Below, in pieces: positions 1 through 7,149 of a DNA stretch of 11,808 nt; position 1 is the stretch's first letter, and the number at the start of each line of letters is the position of its first letter. Under the pieces are notes generated by a model. That model was not told the origin of the DNA. It made no database searches and saw only the letters and a program-made list of their open reading frames with translations. The stretch comes from an uncultured bacterium. Its GTDB lineage: Bacteria; Gemmatimonadota; Gemmatimonadetes; Longimicrobiales; RSA9. The stretch spans positions 1 to 11,808 of the forward strand of contig CALKIP010000144.1 in the NCBI GenBank assembly GCA_937995995.1, given 5' to 3'. Position numbers and translations under genes: made by a program.

Positions 1-935
1 CTCTCGGAGCGCATGTCGACTTCCATCCACGCCTCGAAGGGCACGGAGTTCACCGAGGTGCCGCCGCCGATGCGGCCGACGTTGTAGCTGGTGCGGGTGC
101 CGGTCGCGGTGAAGCGGTCCGCGGCCTCGTCGAAGAGACGGATCGCGCGGCCGAGTGCGTGGGCGGGGTTGGCCGTCCCGAAAGCGCCCCAGGAGTGGCC
201 GCCCGGCCCCGTGAAGGTGACACGGTAGCGCCGCGAGCCGAGGGCCTGGCTCACGATCCGCTGATCGTCGCTGCCGTCGATGGAGATGAAGGCGTCGATC
301 CGCGGGCCGCCGTCCCGGAAGAGGTGCTTTACGCCGCGAAGGTCGCCCAGCCCCTCCTCGCCCACGGTGCCGATGAAGAGCACGTCGCCCTCGGTCTCGA
401 TCCCTGCGGCCTCGAGTGCGCGAAGCGTCTGGAGCACGGCGATGAGGCCTCGCGTGTCGTCGCCGATGCCGGGGGCGTAGAGCGTGTCGCCCCGCTGCTT
501 CACCGTAACATCGGTGCCCTCGGGGAAGACGGTGTCGAGGTGGCCGGAGATGGCGAGTACGCGCCCGCCTTTCTGGCCATTGCGCAGCCCGATCACGTTG
601 CCGACCTCGTCGATCCAGACGCTGTCGGCGCCTGCCTCACGGAGCATCTCCGCGTACTTGCGAGCCCGCACCTCCTCCTTGAACGGCGGCGCGGGGATCT
701 CGGTCAGCATGATCAGGTCCCGCACCGCGTCTGCATCGGTGGCCTCGAGGTGCGCGAGCGCGCGGCGCACTGCAGGGTTCGCGGCGAGGCGCTCGATCTC
801 CTCACAGTAGCGTCGTTCGGGTCCGTCGCATTGCGGCACACTTCCAAAAGCCGTTTCCGCCTGTGCCGGCACCGCGAATCCGGCCACCCCGAACGCCAGC
901 GCGACGGCGGGAAGCAGGAGTCGGGAAGTCTTCAT
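1..935 (-). CDS. Secreted M20-family zinc metallopeptidase (partial, C-terminus off the left edge)
   Basis: The frame is open from the ATG at 935 to the left edge, giving 311 codons of an M20 peptidase. These are two-zinc exopeptidases or amidohydrolases that remove terminal residues from short peptides. Residues 1-26 form a signal peptide (hydrophobic run, then AQA before ET), so the enzyme is probably periplasmic or secreted. Metal and catalytic motifs appear in the family order: GHLDTVF (His132, Asp134), GIGDDTRG (bridging Asp160), GEEGLGD (Glu193 base, Glu194 ligand) and SIDG (Asp220). The dimerisation domain begins near GPGGHSWG (243-250). The last zinc histidine would lie beyond the window. 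A ribosome site GGAGAAGG lies a few bases upstream of the ATG and supports this start. The general look is closest to PepT/CPG2-like members, but substrate cannot be read from the sequence. It lies 264 bp downstream of the HtrA gene on the same strand and seems to have its own promoter in that gap. Confidence 0.93.
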   Translation of the reverse strand, partial: MKTSRLLLPAVALAFGVAGFAVPAQAETAFGSVPQCDGPERRYCEEIERLAANPAVRRALAHLEATDADAVRDLIMLTEIPAPPFKEEVRARKYAEMLREAGADSVWIDEVGNVIGLRNGQKGGRVLAISGHLDTVFPEGTDVTVKQRGDTLYAPGIGDDTRGLIAVLQTLRALEAAGIETEGDVLFIGTVGEEGLGDLRGVKHLFRDGGPRIDAFISIDGSDDQRIVSQALGSRRYRVTFTGPGGHSWGAFGTANPAHALGRAIRLFDEAADRFTATGTRTSYNVGRIGGGTSVNSVPFEAWMEVDMRSE

Positions 936-987
936 CGTACCTTCTCCGGTCGAAAAACCATGATTCGTGGATTGGGGAGAGTGGATC

Positions 988-1007
988 GAGCGGTTTTCTC
1001 GCCGCTC
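988..1007 (-). other. Small hairpin in the untranslated leader of the M20 gene
   Basis: On the minus strand GAGCGG and CCGCTC pair perfectly around the 8-base loop CGAGAAAA. It lies between the hexamer repeat and the peptidase ribosome site, so it would be in the 5' leader of that mRNA. There is no U-run after it, so I do not call it a terminator. It could simply be a by-product of the adjacent repeat. Confidence 0.3.
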
Positions 1008-1010
1008 CGG

Positions 1011-1087
1011 ACCCGAGCCGGAGCCCGAACCCGAGGCCGAATCGGAGACCGAACCCGAAAAGACCGGAGTCGAAGTCGGAATCGGGT
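1011..1087. repeat. Degenerate hexamer repeat with conserved core, copy A
   Basis: Read on the plus strand, this is a run of hexamers of the form GARNCC (GAGCCG, GAGCCC, GAACCC, GAGGCC, GAATCG, GAGACC, GAACCC). It is followed by the core CCCGAAAAGACCGGAGTCG (1054-1072) and a trailing arm ending AATCGGGT. A second copy with a 17/19 identical core lies at 5086-5143, and a weaker one upstream of the TlpA gene. The repeat lies in the gap between two minus-strand genes, inside the predicted leader of the M20 peptidase mRNA. Six-base periodicity gives misleading open frames rich in PE or DS dipeptides, so I treat it as non-coding. Confidence 0.75.
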
Positions 1088-1149
1088 CCATGAACTACGG
1101 TTCGAGCCAGGAGGTGTTCGAGGGCCAAGCGCAGCAACCGCCTACGCTT

Positions 1150-1178
1150 AAAGTACCGTTCCGCGCGGCGCATGACAA
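1150..1178 (-). promoter_or_regulatory. Predicted sigma-70-type promoter for the M20 peptidase
   Basis: On the minus strand TTGTCA (1173-1178; 5 of 6 to TTGACA) is followed after exactly 17 bases by TACTTT (1150-1155). It begins just past the HtrA stop codon, which fits a separate transcription unit for the peptidase. Transcription would start near 1143, leaving a leader of about 208 bases that carries the hexamer repeat and the small hairpin. The -10 match is modest, and no experimental data back it. Confidence 0.5.
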
Positions 1179-1199
1179 CGCGGCGGCGGTTTCGGCGCT

Positions 1200-2588
1200 C
1201 TACGTCCTCAACTCGAAGTTGATGATCGTGCGGCCGATCATCGGGTCTTCGACCACGAGGGAGACCACGCCGCGGTTGCCGTTGTTGACTGCTTCGACGA
1301 AGTCTTCGACCGTCGCTACCTCGTGGCGGTTTACGGCGATGATCGTCTGGCCCGCACGGACACCGGCGCGGGCGGCGGCCGAATACGGGCGCACCGCGGC
1401 GACGACGAGCCGGCCGCTCTCCGTGGCGAGCGAGAAGCCGACGCGCGTCGGACCCTCCGCGGGCGGCGGCGGCTCCGGCTTCACGCCGGAGCGGATCAGG
1501 CCGAGCTCGACCGGAACGCGGACCGGCTGGCCGTAGCGCACGATGTCGACGTGGACCGTGCTCCCCGGCTCCAGCGTGGCGAGCGCCGCCTGCAGGTCGC
1601 TCACCGAATGCACCGGTTTGTTCGCGATACCGACGATCACATCGCCCAGTTCCACGCCGGCCTTCGCGGCCGGGCTGATCGATTCGATGCTCACGACCTC
1701 CGCGCCCTGTGCCGCTTCCAGGCCGTAGACCTCGGCATCGGCCTGGTTCACGTTGTTCAGCAGCAGCCCCAGGTAGGCGCGGCGGACGTAGCCGTGCTCG
1801 ATGAGCTGCGCCGCCACACGGCGCGCCAGGTTGATCGGCACCGCGAAGCCGTAGCCGGCGAAGAAGCCTGTCGGACTCGCGATCGCCGTATTGATCCCCA
1901 CCACCTCGCCTTCCAGGTTGACGAGTGGCCCACCCGAGTTGCCCGGGTTGATCGCCGCGTCCGTCTGGATGAAGTGCTCGAGCGGTGCGGTGCGCTGCTG
2001 GCCCTCCTGTGCGTTGTTCAGGATCCCGATCGCTCGGCCCACGGCGCTGACGACGCCGGCCGTCACGCTGAACTGGAGCCCGAGCGGGCTGCCCAGGGCC
2101 AGCACCCAATCGCCCAGCTCGAGGTCGTCCGAATCTCCCAGCCTTGCCACGGGCAGGTCGTCGCCATCAATCTTGACCACGGCCACGTCCGTGCTGGGAT
2201 CCCGGGCCACGACCCGGGCCTCGAACTGCCTCCGGTCGTGCAGGAGCACCGTCACCCGGTCGGCCTGCTGCACCACGTGGTCCGAGGTCAGGATGTATCC
2301 GTCTTCGGAGACGATGATGCCAGACCCCGCGCCCTCGGCCGGCAGACGGCCGCCGTCGGGGATGCCCTCGTGCAACTCGTCCGGGAACGGGCCGAAGAGC
2401 CCTCCGGCCACGACCGGCCGCGCCTCGATCTGGATGAAGACCACGGATGGCAGCATCGCTTCCACCGCCTGGTGGAAGGTCTGGCTCGACGGCGCGCGCG
2501 CCGCCATCTCCTGGGAATCCGGCTCCGTCTCGCACCCGACGAGGAGAGCGGCCGCCAGCAGTACCGGGATACGTCGTCTCTGGCTCAT
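1200..2588 (-). CDS. HtrA/Deg-type periplasmic serine protease, lipoprotein form with two PDZ domains
   Basis: A 462-residue S1C (Do/HtrA) protease, which degrades or refolds damaged envelope proteins. The N-terminus is a lipoprotein signal, with lipobox LVGC putting the lipidated Cys at 19, so it is membrane-anchored rather than free. The chymotrypsin-like domain spans about 35-255 with His104 (TSDHVV), Asp134 (STDVAVVKI) and Ser218 (NPGNSGGPL), so the triad is complete. PDZ1 covers about 270-362 and PDZ2 about 383-460, separated by a proline-rich linker (PEPPPP). Length and architecture are typical of DegP/DegQ/MucD. A lipid anchor is less common in that group. The ATG at 2588 is chosen because the lipoprotein signal begins there, with GGTGAAG just upstream. 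The frame stays open far upstream, but that part is antisense to the exporter genes and is not real. It is divergent from the exporter cassette. Confidence 0.95.
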   Translation of the reverse strand: MSQRRRIPVLLAAALLVGCETEPDSQEMAARAPSSQTFHQAVEAMLPSVVFIQIEARPVVAGGLFGPFPDELHEGIPDGGRLPAEGAGSGIIVSEDGYILTSDHVVQQADRVTVLLHDRRQFEARVVARDPSTDVAVVKIDGDDLPVARLGDSDDLELGDWVLALGSPLGLQFSVTAGVVSAVGRAIGILNNAQEGQQRTAPLEHFIQTDAAINPGNSGGPLVNLEGEVVGINTAIASPTGFFAGYGFAVPINLARRVAAQLIEHGYVRRAYLGLLLNNVNQADAEVYGLEAAQGAEVVSIESISPAAKAGVELGDVIVGIANKPVHSVSDLQAALATLEPGSTVHVDIVRYGQPVRVPVELGLIRSGVKPEPPPPAEGPTRVGFSLATESGRLVVAAVRPYSAAARAGVRAGQTIIAVNRHEVATVEDFVEAVNNGNRGVVSLVVEDPMIGRTIINFELRT

Positions 2589-2732
2589 CACTTCACCGCC
2601 AGGTGCAAATTGCATGCGTGAAACCGGAGCCGCCCCCCACGCGTACGGGGGCGCCGGCCCGAATGACACGGAGATCCGGTCACCGCGGGTGGAACCGTGA
2701 AAGGCGCGAACCCAGTCAGAGGGAGTCGAGGT
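2589..2732. promoter_or_regulatory. Divergent intergenic region between the protease and exporter genes, with a GC-rich hairpin
   Basis: This 144-bp gap must hold the start signals for both the HtrA gene (minus) and the adaptor gene (plus). CGCCCCC (2631-2637) pairs with GGGGGCG (2647-2653) around a 9-base loop containing ACGCGT. It could be an operator or a structure in one of the leaders. I could not find a convincing -35/-10 pair for either direction, so the promoters are not placed. Confidence 0.4.
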
Positions 2733-3824
2733 ATGAAGCGAAGCACGAAGTTGATCATCGGAGTGGTCGTCGTGGGCGCCATCGCGGGCGCCGCGACCAC
2801 GTTGGGCGGGTCCGATGGCAAGGATTCGACCGTGGCGACCGTGACGGTCCAGGACATGGAACTCGTCGACCGGGCCCTCGCCATCGGCACCATCGAGCCG
2901 GAGGTCGAGATCAGCGTCAAGTCCAAGGTTTCGGGCGTCGTACAGCGCCGCTTCGCCGACGTCGGCGACTACGTCCGCGCCGGCGACCCGCTCCTCGAGA
3001 TCCGGCCCGACCCGACGCCGCTCGAGCTGGTCGAGGCCAGGCGCCAGCTCGAGTTGCGCGAGATCGACCTCGAGAACCGCCGCCGCGACCTGGAGCGCCA
3101 GCGAGAGCTCCAGGAGCGCGGCCTCCTCTCCGACCAGGAGTTCGACGTCACCCGGCGCAACTTCGCCGAGGCGGAGGTCCAGCTCCAGATCGCGCGAGAA
3201 AAGCTGGCACTCCTCGAGCAGGGCAAGGTCACGATCGCCGACACGCGCATCGAATCCGTGGTGAAGTCGCCGATCGACGGCTTCATCCTCGAGAAGATGG
3301 TCGAGATCGGCGACCCCGTCGTCCCGCTCAGCAGCTACCAGGAAGGCACCGTCCTCATGACGATGGCGGACATGAGCGACCTGATCTTCCGCGGCACCGT
3401 CGACGAGATCGACGTGGGTCGCCTCGAGGAGGGGATGCCCGTCGAGATCCGCATCGGCGCGCTGCCGAACGCCCGGATCTTCGGCATGCTGACCCGGATC
3501 TCGCTCAAGGCGCAGAAGCAGGAGAACGCGACGACGTTCCCCGTCGAGATCCGGCTGACCGACACCGGTGGCGTCACGCTGCGTGCCGGCTACAGCGCGA
3601 ACGCCGAGATCATCATCGACCGCCGCGAGCATGCGATCGCCATCCCCGAGCGCGTCGTCACCTTCGAGGACGACGAGGCGTGGGTCACCGTCCTCACGGC
3701 CGACGGCACCACCGAGAGGCGAACGATCGAGACCGGGCTCAGCGATGCGATCAACATCGAAGTCGTCGCGGGCCTCGAGTTGGGGGAGCAGGTGCTCGAG
3801 AAGCCGACCAAGACGATCGGCTGA
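2733..3824 (+). CDS. HlyD/MacA-like membrane-fusion adaptor of an ABC exporter
   Basis: A 363-residue periplasmic adaptor (RND/ABC membrane-fusion family) that links an inner-membrane exporter to an outer-membrane channel. One N-terminal membrane helix (about 7-24) anchors it. The first lipoyl half is at about 60-90 (SGVVQRRFADVGDYVRAGDP). A long charged coiled-coil hairpin spans about 96-165 and includes the turn ERGLLSDQEFD typical of the tip. The second lipoyl half is at about 176-198 (SPIDGFILEKMVEIGDPV). The beta-barrel covers about 206-300 and the membrane-proximal domain extends to the end (LELGEQVLEKPTK). The ATG at 2733 is preferred over an in-frame GTG at 2697 because it begins right at the anchor helix and follows GAGG/AGAGGGAG. 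It is followed 12 bases later by the first permease and is clearly in the same operon. Substrate unknown; MacA is the nearest named relative by architecture. Confidence 0.92.
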   Translation: MKRSTKLIIGVVVVGAIAGAATTLGGSDGKDSTVATVTVQDMELVDRALAIGTIEPEVEISVKSKVSGVVQRRFADVGDYVRAGDPLLEIRPDPTPLELVEARRQLELREIDLENRRRDLERQRELQERGLLSDQEFDVTRRNFAEAEVQLQIAREKLALLEQGKVTIADTRIESVVKSPIDGFILEKMVEIGDPVVPLSSYQEGTVLMTMADMSDLIFRGTVDEIDVGRLEEGMPVEIRIGALPNARIFGMLTRISLKAQKQENATTFPVEIRLTDTGGVTLRAGYSANAEIIIDRREHAIAIPERVVTFEDDEAWVTVLTADGTTERRTIETGLSDAINIEVVAGLELGEQVLEKPTKTIG

Positions 3825-3836
3825 GTGGAGCGAGCG

Positions 3837-5066
3837 ATGCGCCTCCTCAACCTGATCCGTCAGTTCCTGGCCGACCTGAACGCACAGCGGCTGCGCACGG
3901 TGCTGACCATCCTCGGCATCACGTGGGGCACCGTCGCCGTCGTCGTGCTCCTCTCCTTCGGCGTCGGCCTCGAGAAGCAGATGATGAAGGGCGCACTCGG
4001 CCTGGGCGACGGCATCGCGATCGTATTCCCCGGCCGTACCACGAAGGCGTTCCGTGGCTTCGGCGCGGACCGCCCGATCCGCCTGCGCGAGGACGACGCC
4101 GCGCTGCTCGCCGCCGAGATCCCCGAGATCCGCGACGTGAGCCCGGAGTACGGCCGCTGGGTCGCCGCGCGCCGCGAGGCCACGACGACCAACGCGTACG
4201 TGACCGGGATCGTCCCTGTCTACGGCGATATGCGCAACGTGATCCCGGAGCCGGGCGGGCGCTTCATCAACGAGCTGGACATGGCACAGCGCCGCCGCGT
4301 CGCCGTGATCGGCGACGAGGTCAAGCGCACCCTCTTCGGCGACGGGGATGCGGTCGGCCAGCAGATCTATCTCGGCGCCACGCCGTTCCTGGTCGTCGGC
4401 GTGATGCAGAAGAAGAAGCAGGACTCGTCGTACCAGACGCGCGACCGGAACCGGATTTTCATCCCGGCGAGCACGCACGCCGCGATCTTCGGCGACCGCT
4501 ACCTTCGGGACATCATCTACAAGGCCGCCGACCCGAAGCAGGCCGCGCTGGTGCGCGACCGGGTCTACGAGGTGCTCGGCCGTCGCCACACCTTCGACCC
4601 CACCGACCGCGACGCGATCGGCGTCTGGGACACCACCGACATGCTGAAGATGTTCGACCTCATCTTCTTCGGCTTCAAGGTGTTCCTCGGCATCGTCGGC
4701 AGCTTCACCCTGACCGTGGGCGGGATCGGCGTGGCCAACATCATGTACATCGTCGTCCGCGAGCGCACGCGCGAAATCGGCATCAAGCGCTCACTGGGCG
4801 CCAGGCGACGCGACATCCTGTTCCAGTTCTTCTTCGAAGCCACGCTCGTCGTCCTCACGGGCGCAGTGCTCGGCTTCCTGATCTCCGTGGGCCTCGTCGC
4901 ACTCGTCGGCTCGCTGCCGATCGAGGAGTACGTCGGCCGCGCGACGATCTCGCCCTTCGTCCTTGCCTCGACGCTCGGTCTGCTCAGCCTGATCGCGCTA
5001 CTCGCGGGGCTCTTCCCCGCCCGCAAGGCGGCGAACCTGGATGTGGTGGAATGTCTGAGGTACTAG
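3837..5066 (+). CDS. MacB/FtsX-like ABC transporter permease, first of a tandem pair
   Basis: A 409-residue permease with the MacB fold. Membrane helix 1 is at about 21-42 (ILGITWGTVAVVVLLSFG), followed by a large periplasmic core (about 43-275). Helix 2 is at about 282-306 and the cytoplasmic coupling segment RERTREIGIKRSLGARRRDI at 308-327. Helix 3 is at about 333-358 and helix 4 at about 373-395, with the family ending FPARKAANLDVVECLRY. There is no nucleotide-binding domain, unlike E. coli MacB where it is fused at the N-terminus, so a separate LolD-like ATPase must drive it. The ATG at 3837 is preceded by GGAG at 3827-3830. A GTG at 3825, directly after the adaptor stop, is a possible alternative adding four residues. 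Strong similarity to the next gene across the whole length points to a tandem duplication or an obligate heterodimer. Confidence 0.93.
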   Translation: MRLLNLIRQFLADLNAQRLRTVLTILGITWGTVAVVVLLSFGVGLEKQMMKGALGLGDGIAIVFPGRTTKAFRGFGADRPIRLREDDAALLAAEIPEIRDVSPEYGRWVAARREATTTNAYVTGIVPVYGDMRNVIPEPGGRFINELDMAQRRRVAVIGDEVKRTLFGDGDAVGQQIYLGATPFLVVGVMQKKKQDSSYQTRDRNRIFIPASTHAAIFGDRYLRDIIYKAADPKQAALVRDRVYEVLGRRHTFDPTDRDAIGVWDTTDMLKMFDLIFFGFKVFLGIVGSFTLTVGGIGVANIMYIVVRERTREIGIKRSLGARRRDILFQFFFEATLVVLTGAVLGFLISVGLVALVGSLPIEEYVGRATISPFVLASTLGLLSLIALLAGLFPARKAANLDVVECLRY

Positions 5067-5082
5067 AGCGGATTTACCGGTT

Positions 5083-5150
5083 CGTACCCGATTCCGACTC
5101 CGACTCCGATCCCGAGCCCGAAACGACCGGAATCGGCCTCGGGATAGCGG
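5083..5150. repeat. Degenerate hexamer repeat with conserved core, copy B
   Basis: This fills most of the 99-bp gap between the two permease genes. Hexamers ATTCCG, ACTCCG, ACTCCG, ATCCCG, AGCCCG lead into the core CCCGAAACGACCGGAATCG (5117-5135) and then GCCTCGGG. The outer bases pair: CCGATTCCG (5088-5096) is a perfect inverted repeat of CGGAATCGG (5128-5136). A competing pairing joins ATCCCGAG (5109-5116) to CTCGGGAT (5138-5145). In the operon mRNA it would therefore fold between two cotranscribed genes. Compared with copy A the core has the same orientation but the arms are exchanged. Confidence 0.75.
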
Positions 5151-5165
5151 AAACGTGACTAGATC

Positions 5166-6407
5166 ATGATCAGAATCCTTCTGGAAGAGTTCTGGGGCGA
5201 CCTCAAGGCGCAGAAGACGCGGGCGCTGCTGACGATGTTCGCCATCACGTGGGGCACGCTCGCCGTGGTCCTCATGCTGGCGTTCGGCGAGGGGCTGAAG
5301 CACGCGATCGTCTCGGGGCTGACGGGTGCGGGCCAGCGCATGTTCATGGTCTATGGCGGCGAGACCCAGATCGTATTCGAAGGGCTGCCGAAGGGACGCC
5401 CCATCCGCCTGACCGAAGAGGACATGGAGCTGATCCAGCGCAACATCCCGCAAGTCGACATGGTCAGCGCCTCCTACGGCCGCTCCGCCACCCTCGAGGC
5501 CGGCGCCAACAAGACGCGCACCTTCATGGAGGGCGTGCACCCGGCCTTCGAGGAGATGCGGACCATGTACCCGGCGAGTGGCGGTCGCTTCCTGAACGTG
5601 AAGGACGTGGCCGAGCGCCGGCGAGTGGTCTTCCTCGGCGACTCGATCGCGCACCGCCTCTTCGACGGTGAGCCGGCGGTCGGCCGGACGCTCACGATCG
5701 ACGGCGTGCCGTTCACCGTCGTCGGCACGATGCAGTCGAAGTTCCAGACGAGCATGAACAACGGCCCCGACGCCGATCGGGCCGTGATCCCCGCGTCGAC
5801 GTTCCAGGCCATCTACGGCCACCGCAACGTGAGTCACCTCCTGGTCCGTCCGCGCGATGTGGCCGAGGCCGAGATCGTGAAGCGGCGGCTCTATGAAGTG
5901 CTCGGCCGCAAGTACAAGTTCGACCCGGACGACGAGCCGGCGATCGCGATGTGGGATTTCATCGAGAACGAGCGCGTCACGCGCAACATCGGGCTCGGCA
6001 TCCAGATCTTCCTCGGCGTGGTCGGCGGCCTCACCCTGCTCGTGGCCGGCGTGGGCGTGGCGAACATCATGTACGTCGTGGTCCAGGAGCGCACGAGAGA
6101 GATCGGCGTCAAGCTCGCCGTCGGCGCCAGACGCCGCCACATCGTCGCGCAATTCCTCTTCGAGGCGCTCTCGATTGCACTGATCGGCGGCGCGGTCGGG
6201 ATGTTCACCGCGACTGCGATCATCTTGCTGGTCGACAGCCTGCCGAGCGAAGACATGGCGATGGTCTTCCTGCTGAACCCGAAGCTCTCGTGGCCGATCT
6301 CGCTCGGCACGGTCGCGATCCTCACGCTGATCGGGCTCCTGGCCGGCGTCTTCCCGGCGCGAAAGGCGGCCCGCCTCGACCCGGTCGAGTCGCTGCGCTA
6401 CGAGTGA
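5166..6407 (+). CDS. MacB/FtsX-like ABC transporter permease, second of a tandem pair
   Basis: A 413-residue paralogue of the preceding permease, with the same order of parts. Helix 1 is at about 20-41 (MFAITWGTLAVVLMLAFGEG) and the periplasmic core at about 42-275. Helix 2 is at about 279-305 and the coupling segment QERTREIGVKLAVGARRRHI at 307-326. Helices 3 and 4 are at about 330-357 and 376-398, ending FPARKAARLDPVESLRYE. The two proteins share blocks such as ITWGT, the 'GRP-I-RL-E-D' stretch and 'R-YEVLGR--F-P-D'. They most likely form the two halves of one exporter with the HlyD-like adaptor. No ATPase domain is present. The ATG at 5166 has only a weak ribosome site, so translation may depend on readthrough or coupling across the repeat-filled gap. 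Confidence 0.93.
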   Translation: MIRILLEEFWGDLKAQKTRALLTMFAITWGTLAVVLMLAFGEGLKHAIVSGLTGAGQRMFMVYGGETQIVFEGLPKGRPIRLTEEDMELIQRNIPQVDMVSASYGRSATLEAGANKTRTFMEGVHPAFEEMRTMYPASGGRFLNVKDVAERRRVVFLGDSIAHRLFDGEPAVGRTLTIDGVPFTVVGTMQSKFQTSMNNGPDADRAVIPASTFQAIYGHRNVSHLLVRPRDVAEAEIVKRRLYEVLGRKYKFDPDDEPAIAMWDFIENERVTRNIGLGIQIFLGVVGGLTLLVAGVGVANIMYVVVQERTREIGVKLAVGARRRHIVAQFLFEALSIALIGGAVGMFTATAIILLVDSLPSEDMAMVFLLNPKLSWPISLGTVAILTLIGLLAGVFPARKAARLDPVESLRYE

Positions 6408-6474
6408 GGGGCACCATGGGGGCGTGCACCGCCTACGCCTCTGACGTGTGGGGAGTTGTGGAGATGGAGAAGCC

Positions 6475-6894
6475 ATGAAGTGGCCGAAGATCCCGACTTT
6501 CGTCATTGCCCTCGTGGTCGGTGGGGCGCTTCTCTGTGCACTCCCCTACCTCCTCGTGGGCGGCGTTCTCTCCTACGAGGTCGCGAAGGAACGCCTCTCT
6601 CGAATCTCGTTCGATGCCTCCGCCTGGCAGGATTCGGCTCAGGTATTCTCCACGAAGCCGGTGCGCATCCGCATGGTGGACGACTTGCTCAAACGGCACG
6701 ACCTCTTGGGGATGTACCGCGAGCAGGTTGTGGCGCTCCTCGGTGAGCCGGGACCGACCGACTACTTCAGCGATTATGACCTCGTCTACTGGCTCGGTCG
6801 CGAGCGCGGCTTCTTCAGCATCGACTCCGAATGGCTGGTCGTTCGGCTGGACGAGCAGGGCCGCGTGGTCGAGCATCGGATTACGACCGATTGA
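6475..6894 (+). CDS. Small membrane-anchored protein with a BamE/SmpA-OmlA-like domain
   Basis: A 139-residue protein. Residues about 8-33 form one long hydrophobic segment, with no good lipobox (the context is ALLC, with Leu before the only Cys). It is probably a signal anchor with the rest outside the cytoplasm. The C-terminal part (about 68-139) reads LLGMYREQVVALLGEP, then aromatic strands (YDLVYWLG, EWLVVRL), then DEQGRVVEHRI. This is the helix-helix-strand pattern of the SmpA/OmlA/BamE superfamily, whose members often bind envelope partners. The assignment rests on pattern only. The ATG at 6475 follows GGAGATGGAG, a strong ribosome site; an in-frame GTG at 6448 is less likely because the hydrophobic segment begins right after 6475. 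It lies 67 bp after the second permease on the same strand and may belong to that operon. Confidence 0.8.
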   Translation: MKWPKIPTFVIALVVGGALLCALPYLLVGGVLSYEVAKERLSRISFDASAWQDSAQVFSTKPVRIRMVDDLLKRHDLLGMYREQVVALLGEPGPTDYFSDYDLVYWLGRERGFFSIDSEWLVVRLDEQGRVVEHRITTD

Positions 6895-6903
6895 GTCGAG
6901 GCC

Positions 6904-6926
6904 CCGCCACAGCATGATGTGGGTGG
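6904..6926 (+). terminator. Possible weak hairpin after the exporter operon
   Basis: Just past the stop of the BamE-like gene, CCGCCACA and TGTGGGTGG can pair around GCATGA, with five clean pairs (CCACA/TGTGG), then a bulge and a wobble. No U-run follows. The position suits the end of a transcription unit, as a good promoter lies about 75 bases downstream, but the structure itself is unconvincing. Confidence 0.25.
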
Positions 6927-6999
6927 TTGAGAGAAGGGAAACCTCATTAGGGGAAAACGCTCCAGCCGGTTGTCGTCGAAGGAGCAACAGCCACGCCCT

Positions 7000-7028
7000 T
7001 TGTCCTTGCCACCGCCCGGGGCTATGAT
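7000..7028 (+). promoter_or_regulatory. Predicted sigma-70-type promoter for the CcdA-TlpA pair
   Basis: TTGTCC (7000-7005) and TATGAT (7023-7028; 5 of 6 to TATAAT) are separated by exactly 17 bases. The surrounding stretch is visibly less GC-rich than the coding DNA. Transcription would begin near 7035, giving a leader of about 115 bases before the CcdA start. This is the best promoter match I see in the window. Confidence 0.6.
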
Positions 7029-7149
7029 ATCCAACCCAGTTCATGCATCTTACATGGGAAAGGACGGAGAAACGGCTCGTTCCCACTCTACCGACCCCTG
7101 ATCCCTGGACGCTGACCTCTGCTCCCCACGCAGTCCAACCGATGTGACC

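Noticed and set aside
1011..1090. A coding Glu-Pro repeat protein segment at copy A
   Set aside because: The PEPEPE run comes from six-base periodicity. No ribosome site precedes it, and the frame continues antisense into the HtrA gene.
159..1151. A 330-codon plus-strand frame over the M20 peptidase
   Set aside because: The minus strand here holds a signal peptide and the ordered M20 metal-binding motifs. The plus frame has none and runs through the hexamer repeat.
2589..2732. Placed promoters for the HtrA and adaptor genes
   Set aside because: No pair of -35 and -10 hexamers with acceptable spacing stood out on either strand, so I left them unplaced.
1200..4589. A single minus-strand open frame of 1129 codons joining the HtrA gene to 2 kb upstream
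   Set aside because: Only the part from 2588 downward has protein character (lipoprotein signal, protease, PDZ). The rest is antisense to the adaptor and first permease and is a low-complexity run of Arg, Asp, His, Leu and Val caused by high GC at third positions.
2447..5158. A 903-codon plus-strand frame across the adaptor and first permease
   Set aside because: It lies in the wrong frame of two well-supported genes and is almost entirely Arg, Pro, Gly, His and Asp. Only its last 35 codons are discussed separately as a possible leader frame.
4998..6506. A 502-codon minus-strand frame opposite the second permease
   Set aside because: It is an antisense shadow with no domain, rich in Arg, Asp, His and Val, and its coding strand partner is a clear permease.
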